From the NCBI RefSeq assembly GCF_013378445.1, contig NZ_JABXYK010000007.1, positions 1 through 64,000 on the forward strand: DNA of 64,000 nucleotides, in the 5' to 3' direction. Source of the DNA: Mycoplana rhizolycopersici. GTDB lineage: Bacteria > Pseudomonadota > Alphaproteobacteria > Rhizobiales > Rhizobiaceae. Shown one piece after another: positions 53,612-61,209 of the stretch. Made by a program: the position numbers and the translations under genes. The notes beneath the pieces were generated by a model. That model searched no databases. It saw nothing but the letters and a program-made list of their open reading frames with translations, and had not been told where the DNA came from. How positions within the stretch are numbered: position 1 is the first letter of the stretch; each line of letters begins with the position of its first letter.

Positions 53612-53626
53612 CCGCGCTTCCGCCTT

Positions 53627-55165
53627 CTACATCATGTCCCCGTCGGTGGAGCACTCGTAGAGCGTCTCGCCTGTCTCGGCATCGACCCCCACAAGGCTGA
53701 CGTCATAGCCCCAGAGATGACGGATGTGGCGCAAGGTTGCGTCGCGGTTGGTCTCTTCCAGCTGCACGCCGTCCTTGACGTTGTGCCGCAGCCGCAATTG
53801 CCGGTCGCCCAGCAGATCCACGTCCACCACCTGGATGTCCTGCTGGTTCGCGCCGATGTCGTAACTGCGGGCCAGCGCGGCGCGGATCGCCTGGTAGCCG
53901 CGTTCGTTGTGGATGGAGGCGACCTCGAGGAAGTTGTCGCCGGCATTGTCCGTCAGGAGGAACAGCCGGAATTTCCGGATCAGCGCCGGGCTCAGATATT
54001 GCAGGATGAAGGATTCGTCGCGGTGGTTCGCCCAGGCGTCGAGCAGCGTGTCGCGCCAGTTGCCGTTGCCGGCGATGTCGGGAAACCAGTCGCGATCTTC
54101 CGCAGTGGGCGCCGTGCAGATCCGTTCGATGTCCTGCATCATCGCGAAACCGAGCGCATAGGGGTTCATGCCGTAGTAGCGCGGGTCGTCGAAGCCCGGC
54201 TGGAAGACGACGTTGGCATGGCTCTGCAGTACTTCCAGCATCGTGCCTTCGCTGACCTGGTCCTTCTCGAACATGCGGTTCATGATCGTGTAGTGTACGA
54301 AAGTGGCGCAGCCTTCGTTCATCACCTTCGTCTGCCGCTGCGGATAGAAGTACTGGGCGATGACGCGCACGATTCGCAGCAGTTCGCGCTGCCACGGCTC
54401 GAGGATCAGGCTGGTCTTTTCGAGGAAGTAGAGCAGGTTTTCTTCCGGCAGGTTCAGCGCCTTCTTGCGCTCCGAGGCGTCCCGTTCGGCTTCCTCCTGA
54501 TCCCTGGTGGAGGGCGGCAGCGTCCGCCAGAGGTCGTTGAAAGTCTGTTCCTCGTATTCCAGCCGCTCGCGCGCCCGCTCGCGTTCCTTCTCCGACGAAA
54601 GCCGCGGCGGGCGGCGATAGCGGAAGACGCCCTGGTCCATGATCGCGTGCGCCGAATCCAGGATTGCCTCCACGGCAGCGGTGCCGTGCCGTTCCTCGCA
54701 TTTGGCAATGTATTTCTTGGCGAATTCCATGTAGCTCAGGATCGCGCTGGCGTCGGTCCACTGCCGGAACAGGTAGTTGTTCTTGAAGAAGTGATTGTGG
54801 CCGAAGGCGGCATGGGCCGTGACCAGCGCCTGCATCGCCATCGTGTTTTCCTCCATCAGATAGACGATGCAGGGATTGGAGTTGATGACCAGTTCGTAGG
54901 CGAGCCCGCGCCGGCCCTTGCGGTAGAGGTGGTCCTCGAAGACGAAGCGCTTGCCGAAGGACCAGTGCTGGTACATCAGCGGCATGCCGACGGACGAATA
55001 GGCGTCCAGCATCTGCTCGGACGAGATGATTTCCATCTGGTTCGGATAGATGTCGAGCTTCAGTTCGCCGAGCGCGATCTCCTCGATCGCGTCGTAGGTG
55101 CGCGACAGCGTGGCGAAGTTCCAGTCGGATCCGTCGAACAGCAGCTTTCCGGCGCTCTTCGTCAT
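53627..55165 (-). CDS. spoVR: SpoVR family protein
   Basis: 512 residues, the usual length. Family hallmarks include WNFATLSRTYDAIEEIALGELKLDIYPNQMEIISSEQMLDAYSSVGMPLMYQHWSFGK, HAAFGHNHFFKNNYLF, FYPQRQTKVMNEGCATFVHY and NPYALGF. It is a cytoplasmic protein of unknown biochemical function that almost always travels with yeaH and prkA in proteobacteria. It starts 13 bases after the yeaH stop, so the three genes form one leftward operon. Confidence 0.95.
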   Translation of the reverse strand: MTKSAGKLLFDGSDWNFATLSRTYDAIEEIALGELKLDIYPNQMEIISSEQMLDAYSSVGMPLMYQHWSFGKRFVFEDHLYRKGRRGLAYELVINSNPCIVYLMEENTMAMQALVTAHAAFGHNHFFKNNYLFRQWTDASAILSYMEFAKKYIAKCEERHGTAAVEAILDSAHAIMDQGVFRYRRPPRLSSEKERERARERLEYEEQTFNDLWRTLPPSTRDQEEAERDASERKKALNLPEENLLYFLEKTSLILEPWQRELLRIVRVIAQYFYPQRQTKVMNEGCATFVHYTIMNRMFEKDQVSEGTMLEVLQSHANVVFQPGFDDPRYYGMNPYALGFAMMQDIERICTAPTAEDRDWFPDIAGNGNWRDTLLDAWANHRDESFILQYLSPALIRKFRLFLLTDNAGDNFLEVASIHNERGYQAIRAALARSYDIGANQQDIQVVDVDLLGDRQLRLRHNVKDGVQLEETNRDATLRHIRHLWGYDVSLVGVDAETGETLYECSTDGDMM

Positions 55166-55178
55166 GGCGGCTCCCTAT

Positions 55179-56486
55179 CTACTTGCGCGGCTGGTGCTGC
55201 GCCGACTGCTTGGCGAAGAGCTTGCGGAAAACCGGGTAGATGTCGCCGGGCTTGGCGATCCGCGTCATCTGGAAATTGGGCCACTCGCCATTGACCGTGC
55301 GGTAGGCGCGCCAGAGCGAGGTGCCGTTGTCGGTGCGCGCGAAGATCTCGCTCTCGCGCTCGTCGATGATCTCCACATAGGCATAGTACTGGCAATACTT
55401 CATCGCCGCGCTCAGGAGGCTGACGCAGCGCTCCGAATCGCCGGAGATGTTGTCGCCGTCGGAAGCCTGGGCGGCATAGATGTTCCACTCGTTGGCCGGA
55501 TAGCGCGCCGCAATCACGCGCAGCATCTCCTCGAGTGCCGTGGAGACCATCGTTCCGCCGCTCTGCGTGCTGTAGAAGAAGGTTTCCTCGTCCACCTCGT
55601 GCGCCTCGTCCGTATGCCGGATGAAGACGATGTCGATCCGTTCGTAGCGGCGCCTCAGAAACAGGTGCAGCAGCACGAAAAAGCGTTTGGCCAGGTCCTT
55701 CTCCCGCTCGCCCATCGAGGCGGAGACGTCCATCAGGCAGAACATCACCGCGTTGGCATTGGGCAGCGGTTGCTGTTCGAAGCGGTTGAAGCGGATATCG
55801 ACCGTGTCGATGAAGGGAACTCGCCGCCGCCGCCGCTCCAGCCAGTCCAGTTCGGCCTGCAGCATGGCGAGCCTTTCCTTGGCCTCTGCACCCGGCTTTT
55901 TCTCAAGCTCTACGATTTCTGCGGCGAGCGCGTCGATCTCCGCCTGCTTCGGGCGGCGCAGTGCGATGCGGCGGCCGTGGCTGTTGCGCATCGTCTTGGC
56001 GACGTTGATGTTGGTGGGAGAACCGGTGACGGCGTAGCCCGCCCGCCGCGGCTTGAAGGTCAGGGTCTCCTTCAGCGACAGCTTGATCATATCGGGAAGT
56101 TCGAGGTCTTCGAAGAAGAGGTCGAGCACTTCGTCTTGCGATAGCGAGAACTGGAAGTCGTCCTCGTCCTCGCCCGTGCCCGCACCGCCCTTTCCGCCTC
56201 CGCCGCCCTGCGGCTTGCGCAGCCGGTCGCCCGGGGAAAACTCCTTGTTGCCGGGCAATACGCGTTCGCGGTCTCCGGTATCGCCCGCGGGCTGGAACGT
56301 CGGCTCCGAGACGCCGCGCGTCGGCATGGAAACGTTCTGCCCGCCGCCGACGTCGGCGATGCCGACCGACTTGATCTGCTCCTTCACCGCGCGCTTCAAC
56401 TCTTCGCGCGCCCGTTTCAGAAAGCGCTGCCGGTTGCCGATACTCTTGTCTTTGGGATTGAGGCGCCGGTCGATGAAATTCGGCAT
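55179..56486 (-). CDS. yeaH: YeaH/DUF444 VWA-like protein
   Basis: 435 residues from the ATG at 56486. The N terminus MPNFIDRRLNPKDKSIGNRQRFLKR and the Gly-rich acidic linker are typical. A VWA-like domain carries MIDAS DVSAS (CLMDVSASMGEREKDLAKRFF) and the family segment IDIVFIRHTDEAHEVDEETFFYSTQSGGTMVSTAL. YeaH works with the PrkA/YeaG kinase in stress and nutrient-limitation responses of enterobacteria. It follows prkA after 211 bases that hold a stem-loop. Confidence 0.95.
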   Translation of the reverse strand: MPNFIDRRLNPKDKSIGNRQRFLKRAREELKRAVKEQIKSVGIADVGGGQNVSMPTRGVSEPTFQPAGDTGDRERVLPGNKEFSPGDRLRKPQGGGGGKGGAGTGEDEDDFQFSLSQDEVLDLFFEDLELPDMIKLSLKETLTFKPRRAGYAVTGSPTNINVAKTMRNSHGRRIALRRPKQAEIDALAAEIVELEKKPGAEAKERLAMLQAELDWLERRRRRVPFIDTVDIRFNRFEQQPLPNANAVMFCLMDVSASMGEREKDLAKRFFVLLHLFLRRRYERIDIVFIRHTDEAHEVDEETFFYSTQSGGTMVSTALEEMLRVIAARYPANEWNIYAAQASDGDNISGDSERCVSLLSAAMKYCQYYAYVEIIDERESEIFARTDNGTSLWRAYRTVNGEWPNFQMTRIAKPGDIYPVFRKLFAKQSAQHQPRK

Positions 56487-56666
56487 GCTAAAGCCCCGGA
56501 TGGTTGATATCGAGCGCACGCCCCGGCGACATTGCGCGTTCGGCATCGTCCGATGTCTTGCGCTCGAACCGTCTCGCTTCGCCGCGGCCGTACCTCAGGG
56601 TATGCCCTTCGACGAAAATCGCAACCATGGCCAATTCCTTCCGGGGCGATGGGACACTGACAACCG

Positions 56667-56689
56667 TCCGGGGGAGGGAGCCCCCGGGA
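56667..56689 (-). other. Stem-loop between prkA and yeaH
   Basis: The arms TCCGGGGG and CCCCCGGGA enclose the loop AGGGAG; the element begins eight bases after the prkA stop codon. There is no T run. It may act as an mRNA stabiliser or partial terminator that lets prkA be expressed above yeaH and spoVR. Confidence 0.45.
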
Positions 56690-56697
56690 GATACGCA

Positions 56698-58647
56698 TCA
56701 TCCGGCCTTGTTCACGCGCATGTACCAGTCGACGAGGCGCCGGACCTGCCGCTTGGTGTAGCCGCGCTCGATCATGCGGTGGATGAACTCGGCATGCTGC
56801 TTCTCGGTGGCGCTATCCTTCTTGGAGCCGAAGCTGATCACCGGAAGCAGGTCTTCAACCTGACCGAACATTCGCTTTTCGATCACCTCGCGAAGCTTCT
56901 CGTAGCTCGTCCAGGACGGGTTGCGGCCGCTGTTCTTCGCCCGCGCACGCAGCGTGAACTTGACCACCTCGTTGCGGAAGTCCTTCGGATTGGCGATACC
57001 GGCCGGCTTTTCGATCTGCGACAGCTCGCTGTCGAGGATCTGCCGGTTGAGGATCTGGCCGGTGTCGGGATCCTTGAAATCCTGGTCTTCCAGCCAAGCG
57101 TCGGCATAGGCGATGTAGCGATCGAACAGGTTCTGTCCATATTCGCTGTAGGATTCCAGATAGGCCTTCTGGATCTCATGGCCTATGAACTCCGCATAGC
57201 GGCTGGCAAGCTCGGAGCGAATGAAGTCCAGATAGGCAGCCTCGGTTTCCTTCGGATACTGCTCGCGCCGGATCGCCTGCTCGAGGATGTACATCAGGTG
57301 CACCGGATCGGCGGCCACTTCCTTGGTATCGTAGTTGAAGGTCTCCGACAGCACCTTGAAGGCGAAGCGGGTGCTGACCCCGGTCATGCCCTCGTCTACG
57401 CCGGCGGCGTCGCGATATTCCTGGACGGACTTCGCCTTGGGGTCGACGTCCTTCAGGTTCTCGCCGTCATAGACCCGCATCTTGGTGTAGAGCGAGGAAT
57501 TCTCATGCGGGGCAAGCCGCGTCGAGACGGTGAAGCGGCTGAGCGTTTCCAGCACTTCCGGCGCGCAAGGATTCTTCGCAAGCTCGCTTTCGCGCAAAAG
57601 CTTCTCGTAGATCTGCCGTTCCTCGGTGACGCGCAGGCAGTAGGGGACCTTCACCACGAGGATGCGGTCGAGGAAGGCCTCGTTGTTCTTGTTGTTCTTG
57701 AACTGCAGCCATTCGGATTCGTTGGAGTGTGCCAGCACGATGCCCTGGTAGGGGAAGGCGCCGAAGTTTTCCGTACCGTTGTAGTTGCCTTCCTGGGTCG
57801 CCGTCAGCAGCGGATGCAGCACCTTGATCGGCGCCTTGAACATTTCGACGAATTCGAGAAGGCCCTGTGTCGTCCGGTTCAGGCCGCCCGAATACGAGTA
57901 GGCGTCCGGATCGGCCTGGCTGAAGTTTTCCAGTTGGCGGATATCGACCTTGCCGACCAGCGAGGAGACATCCTGATTATTCTCGTCTCCAGGCTCCGTC
58001 TTTGCGATCGCGATCTGTCGCAGCCGCGACGGCATCATCTTCACCACGCTGAACTTGGAGATGTCGCCGCCGACCTCGTCGAGCCGTTTCGCGGCCCAGG
58101 GAGAGATCAGTCCGGTGAGGCGTCGCCGGCTGATGCCGTACTTGTCTTCCAGCAGGTCGGCCATGCGTTCGGGGTGGAACAGGCCGAGCGGGCTTTCGAA
58201 GATCGGGCTGACCTTGCCGTCGACCATCAGCGTGTAGATCGGCCGAAGCTCCATCAGCTTCTTGAGCCGCTCGGCCAGAGACGACTTGCCGCCGCCGACC
58301 GGTCCGAGCAGGTATAGGATCTGCTTGCGCTCCTCCAGACCCTGCGCCGCATAGCGGAAATACCCGACGATACGCTCGATCGTGTCTTCCATCCCGTAGA
58401 ATTCGGAGAAGGCCGGGTAGATCTTGATGGTTCGGTTGGAATAGATGCGCCCGAGCCGTTCGTCGGCGCTGGTATCGATCAGGGTAGGTTCGCCGATCGC
58501 TTCCACCATCCGTTCCTGGGCGGTGGCGTACATGCTTTTGTCATCTCGGCACGCTAACAGGTATTCCTGAAGAGACATCTCCTCGCGCGCCGTGCTGGAG
58601 TAAATCTCCGAGAAGAGATTGAAGACGTCGGACTCACCCCTTTGCAT
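56698..58647 (-). CDS. prkA: PrkA-family serine protein kinase (YeaG)
   Basis: 649 residues. The AAA+-like domain has Walker A GPVGGGKSS at 115-123 (K121), and the rest matches PrkA/YeaG (KVLHPLLTATQEGNYNGTENFGAFPYQGIVLAHSNESEWLQFK). The C-terminal PrkA kinase region includes GTSYEKLREVIEK-like helices (PSWTSYEKLREVIEKRMF). The ATG has AGGAGA at good spacing. In enterobacteria this kinase operates under starvation and stress. A GGAAC-N16-CGTT promoter 68 bases upstream points to EcfG control here. Confidence 0.95.
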   Translation of the reverse strand: MQRGESDVFNLFSEIYSSTAREEMSLQEYLLACRDDKSMYATAQERMVEAIGEPTLIDTSADERLGRIYSNRTIKIYPAFSEFYGMEDTIERIVGYFRYAAQGLEERKQILYLLGPVGGGKSSLAERLKKLMELRPIYTLMVDGKVSPIFESPLGLFHPERMADLLEDKYGISRRRLTGLISPWAAKRLDEVGGDISKFSVVKMMPSRLRQIAIAKTEPGDENNQDVSSLVGKVDIRQLENFSQADPDAYSYSGGLNRTTQGLLEFVEMFKAPIKVLHPLLTATQEGNYNGTENFGAFPYQGIVLAHSNESEWLQFKNNKNNEAFLDRILVVKVPYCLRVTEERQIYEKLLRESELAKNPCAPEVLETLSRFTVSTRLAPHENSSLYTKMRVYDGENLKDVDPKAKSVQEYRDAAGVDEGMTGVSTRFAFKVLSETFNYDTKEVAADPVHLMYILEQAIRREQYPKETEAAYLDFIRSELASRYAEFIGHEIQKAYLESYSEYGQNLFDRYIAYADAWLEDQDFKDPDTGQILNRQILDSELSQIEKPAGIANPKDFRNEVVKFTLRARAKNSGRNPSWTSYEKLREVIEKRMFGQVEDLLPVISFGSKKDSATEKQHAEFIHRMIERGYTKRQVRRLVDWYMRVNKAG

Positions 58648-58714
58648 GTTCGTCTCCTAGGACAACCCGCTGAAGTCGGATGGAATCAGTGCCTGTGTAA
58701 ACACTATACAGGAA

Positions 58715-58739
58715 AACGGATTTCATGGCTTAGTGTTCC
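58715..58739 (-). promoter_or_regulatory. EcfG-type promoter of the prkA-yeaH-spoVR operon
   Basis: On the minus strand GGAAC (58739-58735) is followed after 16 bases by CGTT (58718-58715). This matches the consensus of the alphaproteobacterial general-stress sigma factor EcfG/RpoE2. Transcription would begin near 58706, giving a leader of about 60 bases before the prkA start. Confidence 0.7.
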
Positions 58740-59103
58740 CTTCACAATAATGAGCCAATGTGGCGATTTGTGTGATTGGAGGGCGCGCGCGAACCGCTCA
58801 GTCGCCTCAGTAAAGGCGAAGCCTTCGTGGCTTGGGAAGTTCTGGAACTTGAACCCAGGAAGAACGGCCATGAGCGCGAATGGAGCACATATCGAGCGCC
58901 ATTGCCAATCACGTCCCTGAGATTGAACGCGCTGCAGCAAATTTTCTTTTGCAGCGCAGCGAACAATGACGGGGAAACCCGGTCGTCAGCACTCTCGTCG
59001 ATCTTTCTTTATGTCGCGTACACGCGGCCGAATGCCTCGTTCCTGCTGGATGCCAAAGGGAGGTTTGCAGGCGCAGTCCCGCCCCAGGCATGCCCCGAAA
59101 GGG
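58740..59103. other. Intergenic region, no recognised gene
   Basis: Part of a 510-base gap between prkA and the 89-aa gene, lying between their two EcfG-type promoters. Overlapping open frames exist on both strands but none has a ribosome site or recognisable sequence. No repeat or strong hairpin was noticed. Confidence 0.5.
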
Positions 59104-59128
59104 GGAACCATTGCCCGGACCCGTCGTT
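59104..59128 (+). promoter_or_regulatory. EcfG-type promoter of the 89-aa gene
   Basis: GGAAC at 59104-59108 and CGTT at 59125-59128 with 16 bases between them. The expected start of transcription, near 59135, leaves about 22 bases before the ATG at 59158, enough for the AAGGAG ribosome site. Confidence 0.68.
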
Positions 59129-59157
59129 GACCTGTGGCAAGGAAGGAGAACAGTCTG

Positions 59158-59427
59158 ATGCAGGAAGCAACGAACGATCACGAAGTCGAAAGGAGAGCGC
59201 TTGCCGTAGAGCGCGCCCTGATCCTTCTCATCGGCGATCTGGCGACCCGTGGCGTGGTTTCCACCGACGAGGCGGAAGTCGCCTTGCAGGTGATTGGGGG
59301 AAGTTCGCAGGCCTCGTCGGCCCGCACCTCGAGCGCCCTCATGCTGATGCGGCAGCTGCGCCGCCTGCGTGCGAATGACGGCGCGATCGCACCGGGCGCG
59401 GCGGGATGCTCGTCGCAAGAATCGTGA
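59158..59427 (+). CDS. Small hypothetical protein, probably general-stress induced
   Basis: 89 residues. The ATG has GGAAGGAG upstream at good spacing and lies just downstream of an EcfG-type promoter. The sequence is helical and soluble (EVERRALAVERALILLIGDLATRGVVSTDEAEVALQVIGG), then Ser/Ala-rich, with a basic helix LMLMRQLRRLR. I recognise no domain. An intrinsic terminator follows at 59490, so it appears to be a single-gene transcript. Confidence 0.75.
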   Translation: MQEATNDHEVERRALAVERALILLIGDLATRGVVSTDEAEVALQVIGGSSQASSARTSSALMLMRQLRRLRANDGAIAPGAAGCSSQES

Positions 59428-59489
59428 GATCGAAAAAATCCGATCGGGCCCTGCAGGGCTTCGATCGACATGTATGGAATTCAGAAGAG

Positions 59490-59526
59490 ACGCCGCGGCA
59501 GCATGCGTGCCGCGGCGTTTCTTGTT
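59490..59526. terminator. Terminator between two convergent small genes
   Basis: The 11-bp arms ACGCCGCGGCA and TGCCGCGGCGT enclose seven bases and are followed on the plus strand by TTCTTGTTCT. It lies 62 bases after the 89-aa gene and 16 bases before the end of the convergent 126-aa gene, so it may serve both. Confidence 0.75.
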
Positions 59527-59542
59527 CTGCCCATCGAGGGCG

Positions 59543-59923
59543 TCAGCCCTTTTTCGCCGCCCGCTTGCCAGCGCGTCCGGCCGGGATGGTCGAGGTGGTC
59601 GCCGATGCCGGGTCGCTCGCCGGGAAGGACCCCAGCAGGCCGGCTTCAAGCTCTTCCTCCAGCGCCTGGGTATCGCCGGCTTCCCGGGCGCTTCGCAGGA
59701 CGCGCATCTTCTCGTCGTCCATTTCGGGGAGAGCGCCACTGGTGGCGGCGATATCGGCAAGAAGCGCGCGCGCCTCGTCGACGGCGTTCACCCGGTTGCG
59801 CCGTCCACCGCCGTCGCCGGTAAGCTGGACGCTGATGACTTCGCCGTGATCGCCCACGAACTCTACTGTGAAGGCACCTCGGCGGCCGGCTTCGGAATGA
59901 ACCTGTGTTCCGACAATCTGCAT
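59543..59923 (-). CDS. Small hypothetical protein, probably general-stress induced
   Basis: 126 residues from the ATG at 59923, with GGAGGATC upstream. The first half looks beta-rich (AFTVEFVGDHGEVISVQLTGDGGG), the middle helical, and the end contains LLGSFPASDPAS, a short motif found in several unrelated small alphaproteobacterial proteins, then a basic Lys/Arg-rich tail that could bind nucleic acid. An EcfG-type promoter lies 32-58 bases upstream. Function is unknown. Confidence 0.75.
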   Translation of the reverse strand: MQIVGTQVHSEAGRRGAFTVEFVGDHGEVISVQLTGDGGGRRNRVNAVDEARALLADIAATSGALPEMDDEKMRVLRSAREAGDTQALEEELEAGLLGSFPASDPASATTSTIPAGRAGKRAAKKG

Positions 59924-59954
59924 GGCAATGATCCTCCGTTGGATATCGACATCC

Positions 59955-59981
59955 AAACGTCGCGTCGGACGCCAATGTTCC
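59955..59981 (-). promoter_or_regulatory. EcfG-type promoter of the 126-aa gene
   Basis: On the minus strand GGAAC (59981-59977) is followed after 17 bases by CGTTT (59959-59955). Transcription would start near 59947, about 25 bases before the start codon. It is the third such site within 1.3 kb. Confidence 0.68.
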
Positions 59982-60015
59982 GGTGGCGCACATTCGCCCG
60001 CAGGCGATCCCGAAA

Positions 60016-61209
60016 TCAGCCTCTGTGGAGCAGGCCGTAGGCCTCGTCGGCGATCACCTGTTCCTCGTCGGTCGCCATCACGTGGACGGCAATGCTGCTC
60101 TCCGGCGAGGAGATGAGGAGAGCGTTTTCCGCATTGGCCGCGTCGTCGAGCTTGAGACCGAGCCAGCCGAGCCGCCGGCAGACGCCCTCGCGCACCTTCG
60201 GCTGGTTTTCGCCGATCCCCGCGGTGAAGATCAGCGTCTCCAGCCCGCCGATGCTCATGGCAAGGCGGCCGATCTCGCCGGCAATACGGAAGACGAAGAC
60301 GCCGATCGCCTGCCTTGCCTCCGCCCTGTCGTCGGTCAGCAGCTCGCGGCTGTCGGCGCTGATGCCGGAAATGCCGAGCAGGCCGCAGTCATGGTAGAGC
60401 ATGTGTTCCACCTCTTTTGCGCTTTTGCCGCGCTCGTTGATCAGGTGAAGCAGCACGCCGGGATCGATGGCCCCGCAGCGGGTCGCCATCGGAACTCCGT
60501 CGAGCGTGGAAAAGCCCATGCTGGTGTCGCAGCTTCTGCCGTCGTCGAGCGCGCACAGGCTCGCGCCGCTGCCGAGATGGGCGACGACCACCCGGCCTTT
60601 CGCATCCTTCGGCGCGCGGCGGGCGAGTTCGCCGGCGATGAACTTGTAGGAAAGCCCGTGAAAGCCGTAGCGCCTGACACCTTCGTCATGCAGCGCGCGC
60701 GGTATCGCGAAGCGGCGGACGACGTCCGCGTTGGAGCGATGAAACGCCGTATCGAAGGAGGCGAACTGCGGCAGTTCCGGCTTCAGCAGGCGAATGGCGC
60801 GTATGGGCCGCAGGCTCTGCGGCTGGTGCAGGGGCGCCAGCGGGATCAGGTCTTCGATCCTGCTGATGGTGTCCTCGTCGAGCGGCACCGGCCCGTCGAA
60901 CAGGTCCGCGCCGTGAACGACCCGGTGGCCGACGACGGCGACCCTTTGGACGTCGAAATGCCGGCTGAAAATGTCGAGCGCCTCGACGAGAATGTCGTGC
61001 AGGTCCTCGCTCACCTGCGCAGATAAGCTGGCGTCGAAGCTTGCCGATTCCGAGGCGAGGTGGAAGGTAGGCGGCCGCTTTCGCAGGTCGATCACCGCCT
61101 TGGCGATCCGGCGCGGATGCCCGTCGGACAGCTCGAACAGCCCGATCTTGATCGAAGACGATCCTGCGTTGAAGGTCAGAAGCAGGTCCTGGGTTGTGTG
61201 CTTGGTCAT
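60016..61209 (-). CDS. ackA: Acetate kinase
   Basis: 397 residues. Sugar-kinase-fold motifs of acetate kinase are intact: FNAGSSS at 13-19, GHRVVHG at 94-100, FDTAFH at 152-157 (catalytic Asp153), YGFHGLSY at 181-188, HLGSGAS at 211-217, and GIGEN near the C terminus. It converts acetyl phosphate and ADP to acetate and ATP. Its start overlaps the stop of the phosphotransacetylase gene by four bases, so the two act as one acetyl-CoA to acetate pathway. Confidence 0.95.
   Translation of the reverse strand: MTKHTTQDLLLTFNAGSSSIKIGLFELSDGHPRRIAKAVIDLRKRPPTFHLASESASFDASLSAQVSEDLHDILVEALDIFSRHFDVQRVAVVGHRVVHGADLFDGPVPLDEDTISRIEDLIPLAPLHQPQSLRPIRAIRLLKPELPQFASFDTAFHRSNADVVRRFAIPRALHDEGVRRYGFHGLSYKFIAGELARRAPKDAKGRVVVAHLGSGASLCALDDGRSCDTSMGFSTLDGVPMATRCGAIDPGVLLHLINERGKSAKEVEHMLYHDCGLLGISGISADSRELLTDDRAEARQAIGVFVFRIAGEIGRLAMSIGGLETLIFTAGIGENQPKVREGVCRRLGWLGLKLDDAANAENALLISSPESSIAVHVMATDEEQVIADEAYGLLHRG

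Noticed and set aside
56053-58317. 754-codon plus-strand frame opposite yeaH and prkA
   Set aside because: It crosses the yeaH-prkA boundary and has no domain; both minus-strand genes are certain family members.
58849-58878. A fourth GGAAC site in the gap after prkA
   Set aside because: Spacing to CGG is 16 bases but the two T residues of the -10 element are missing and no gene start follows.
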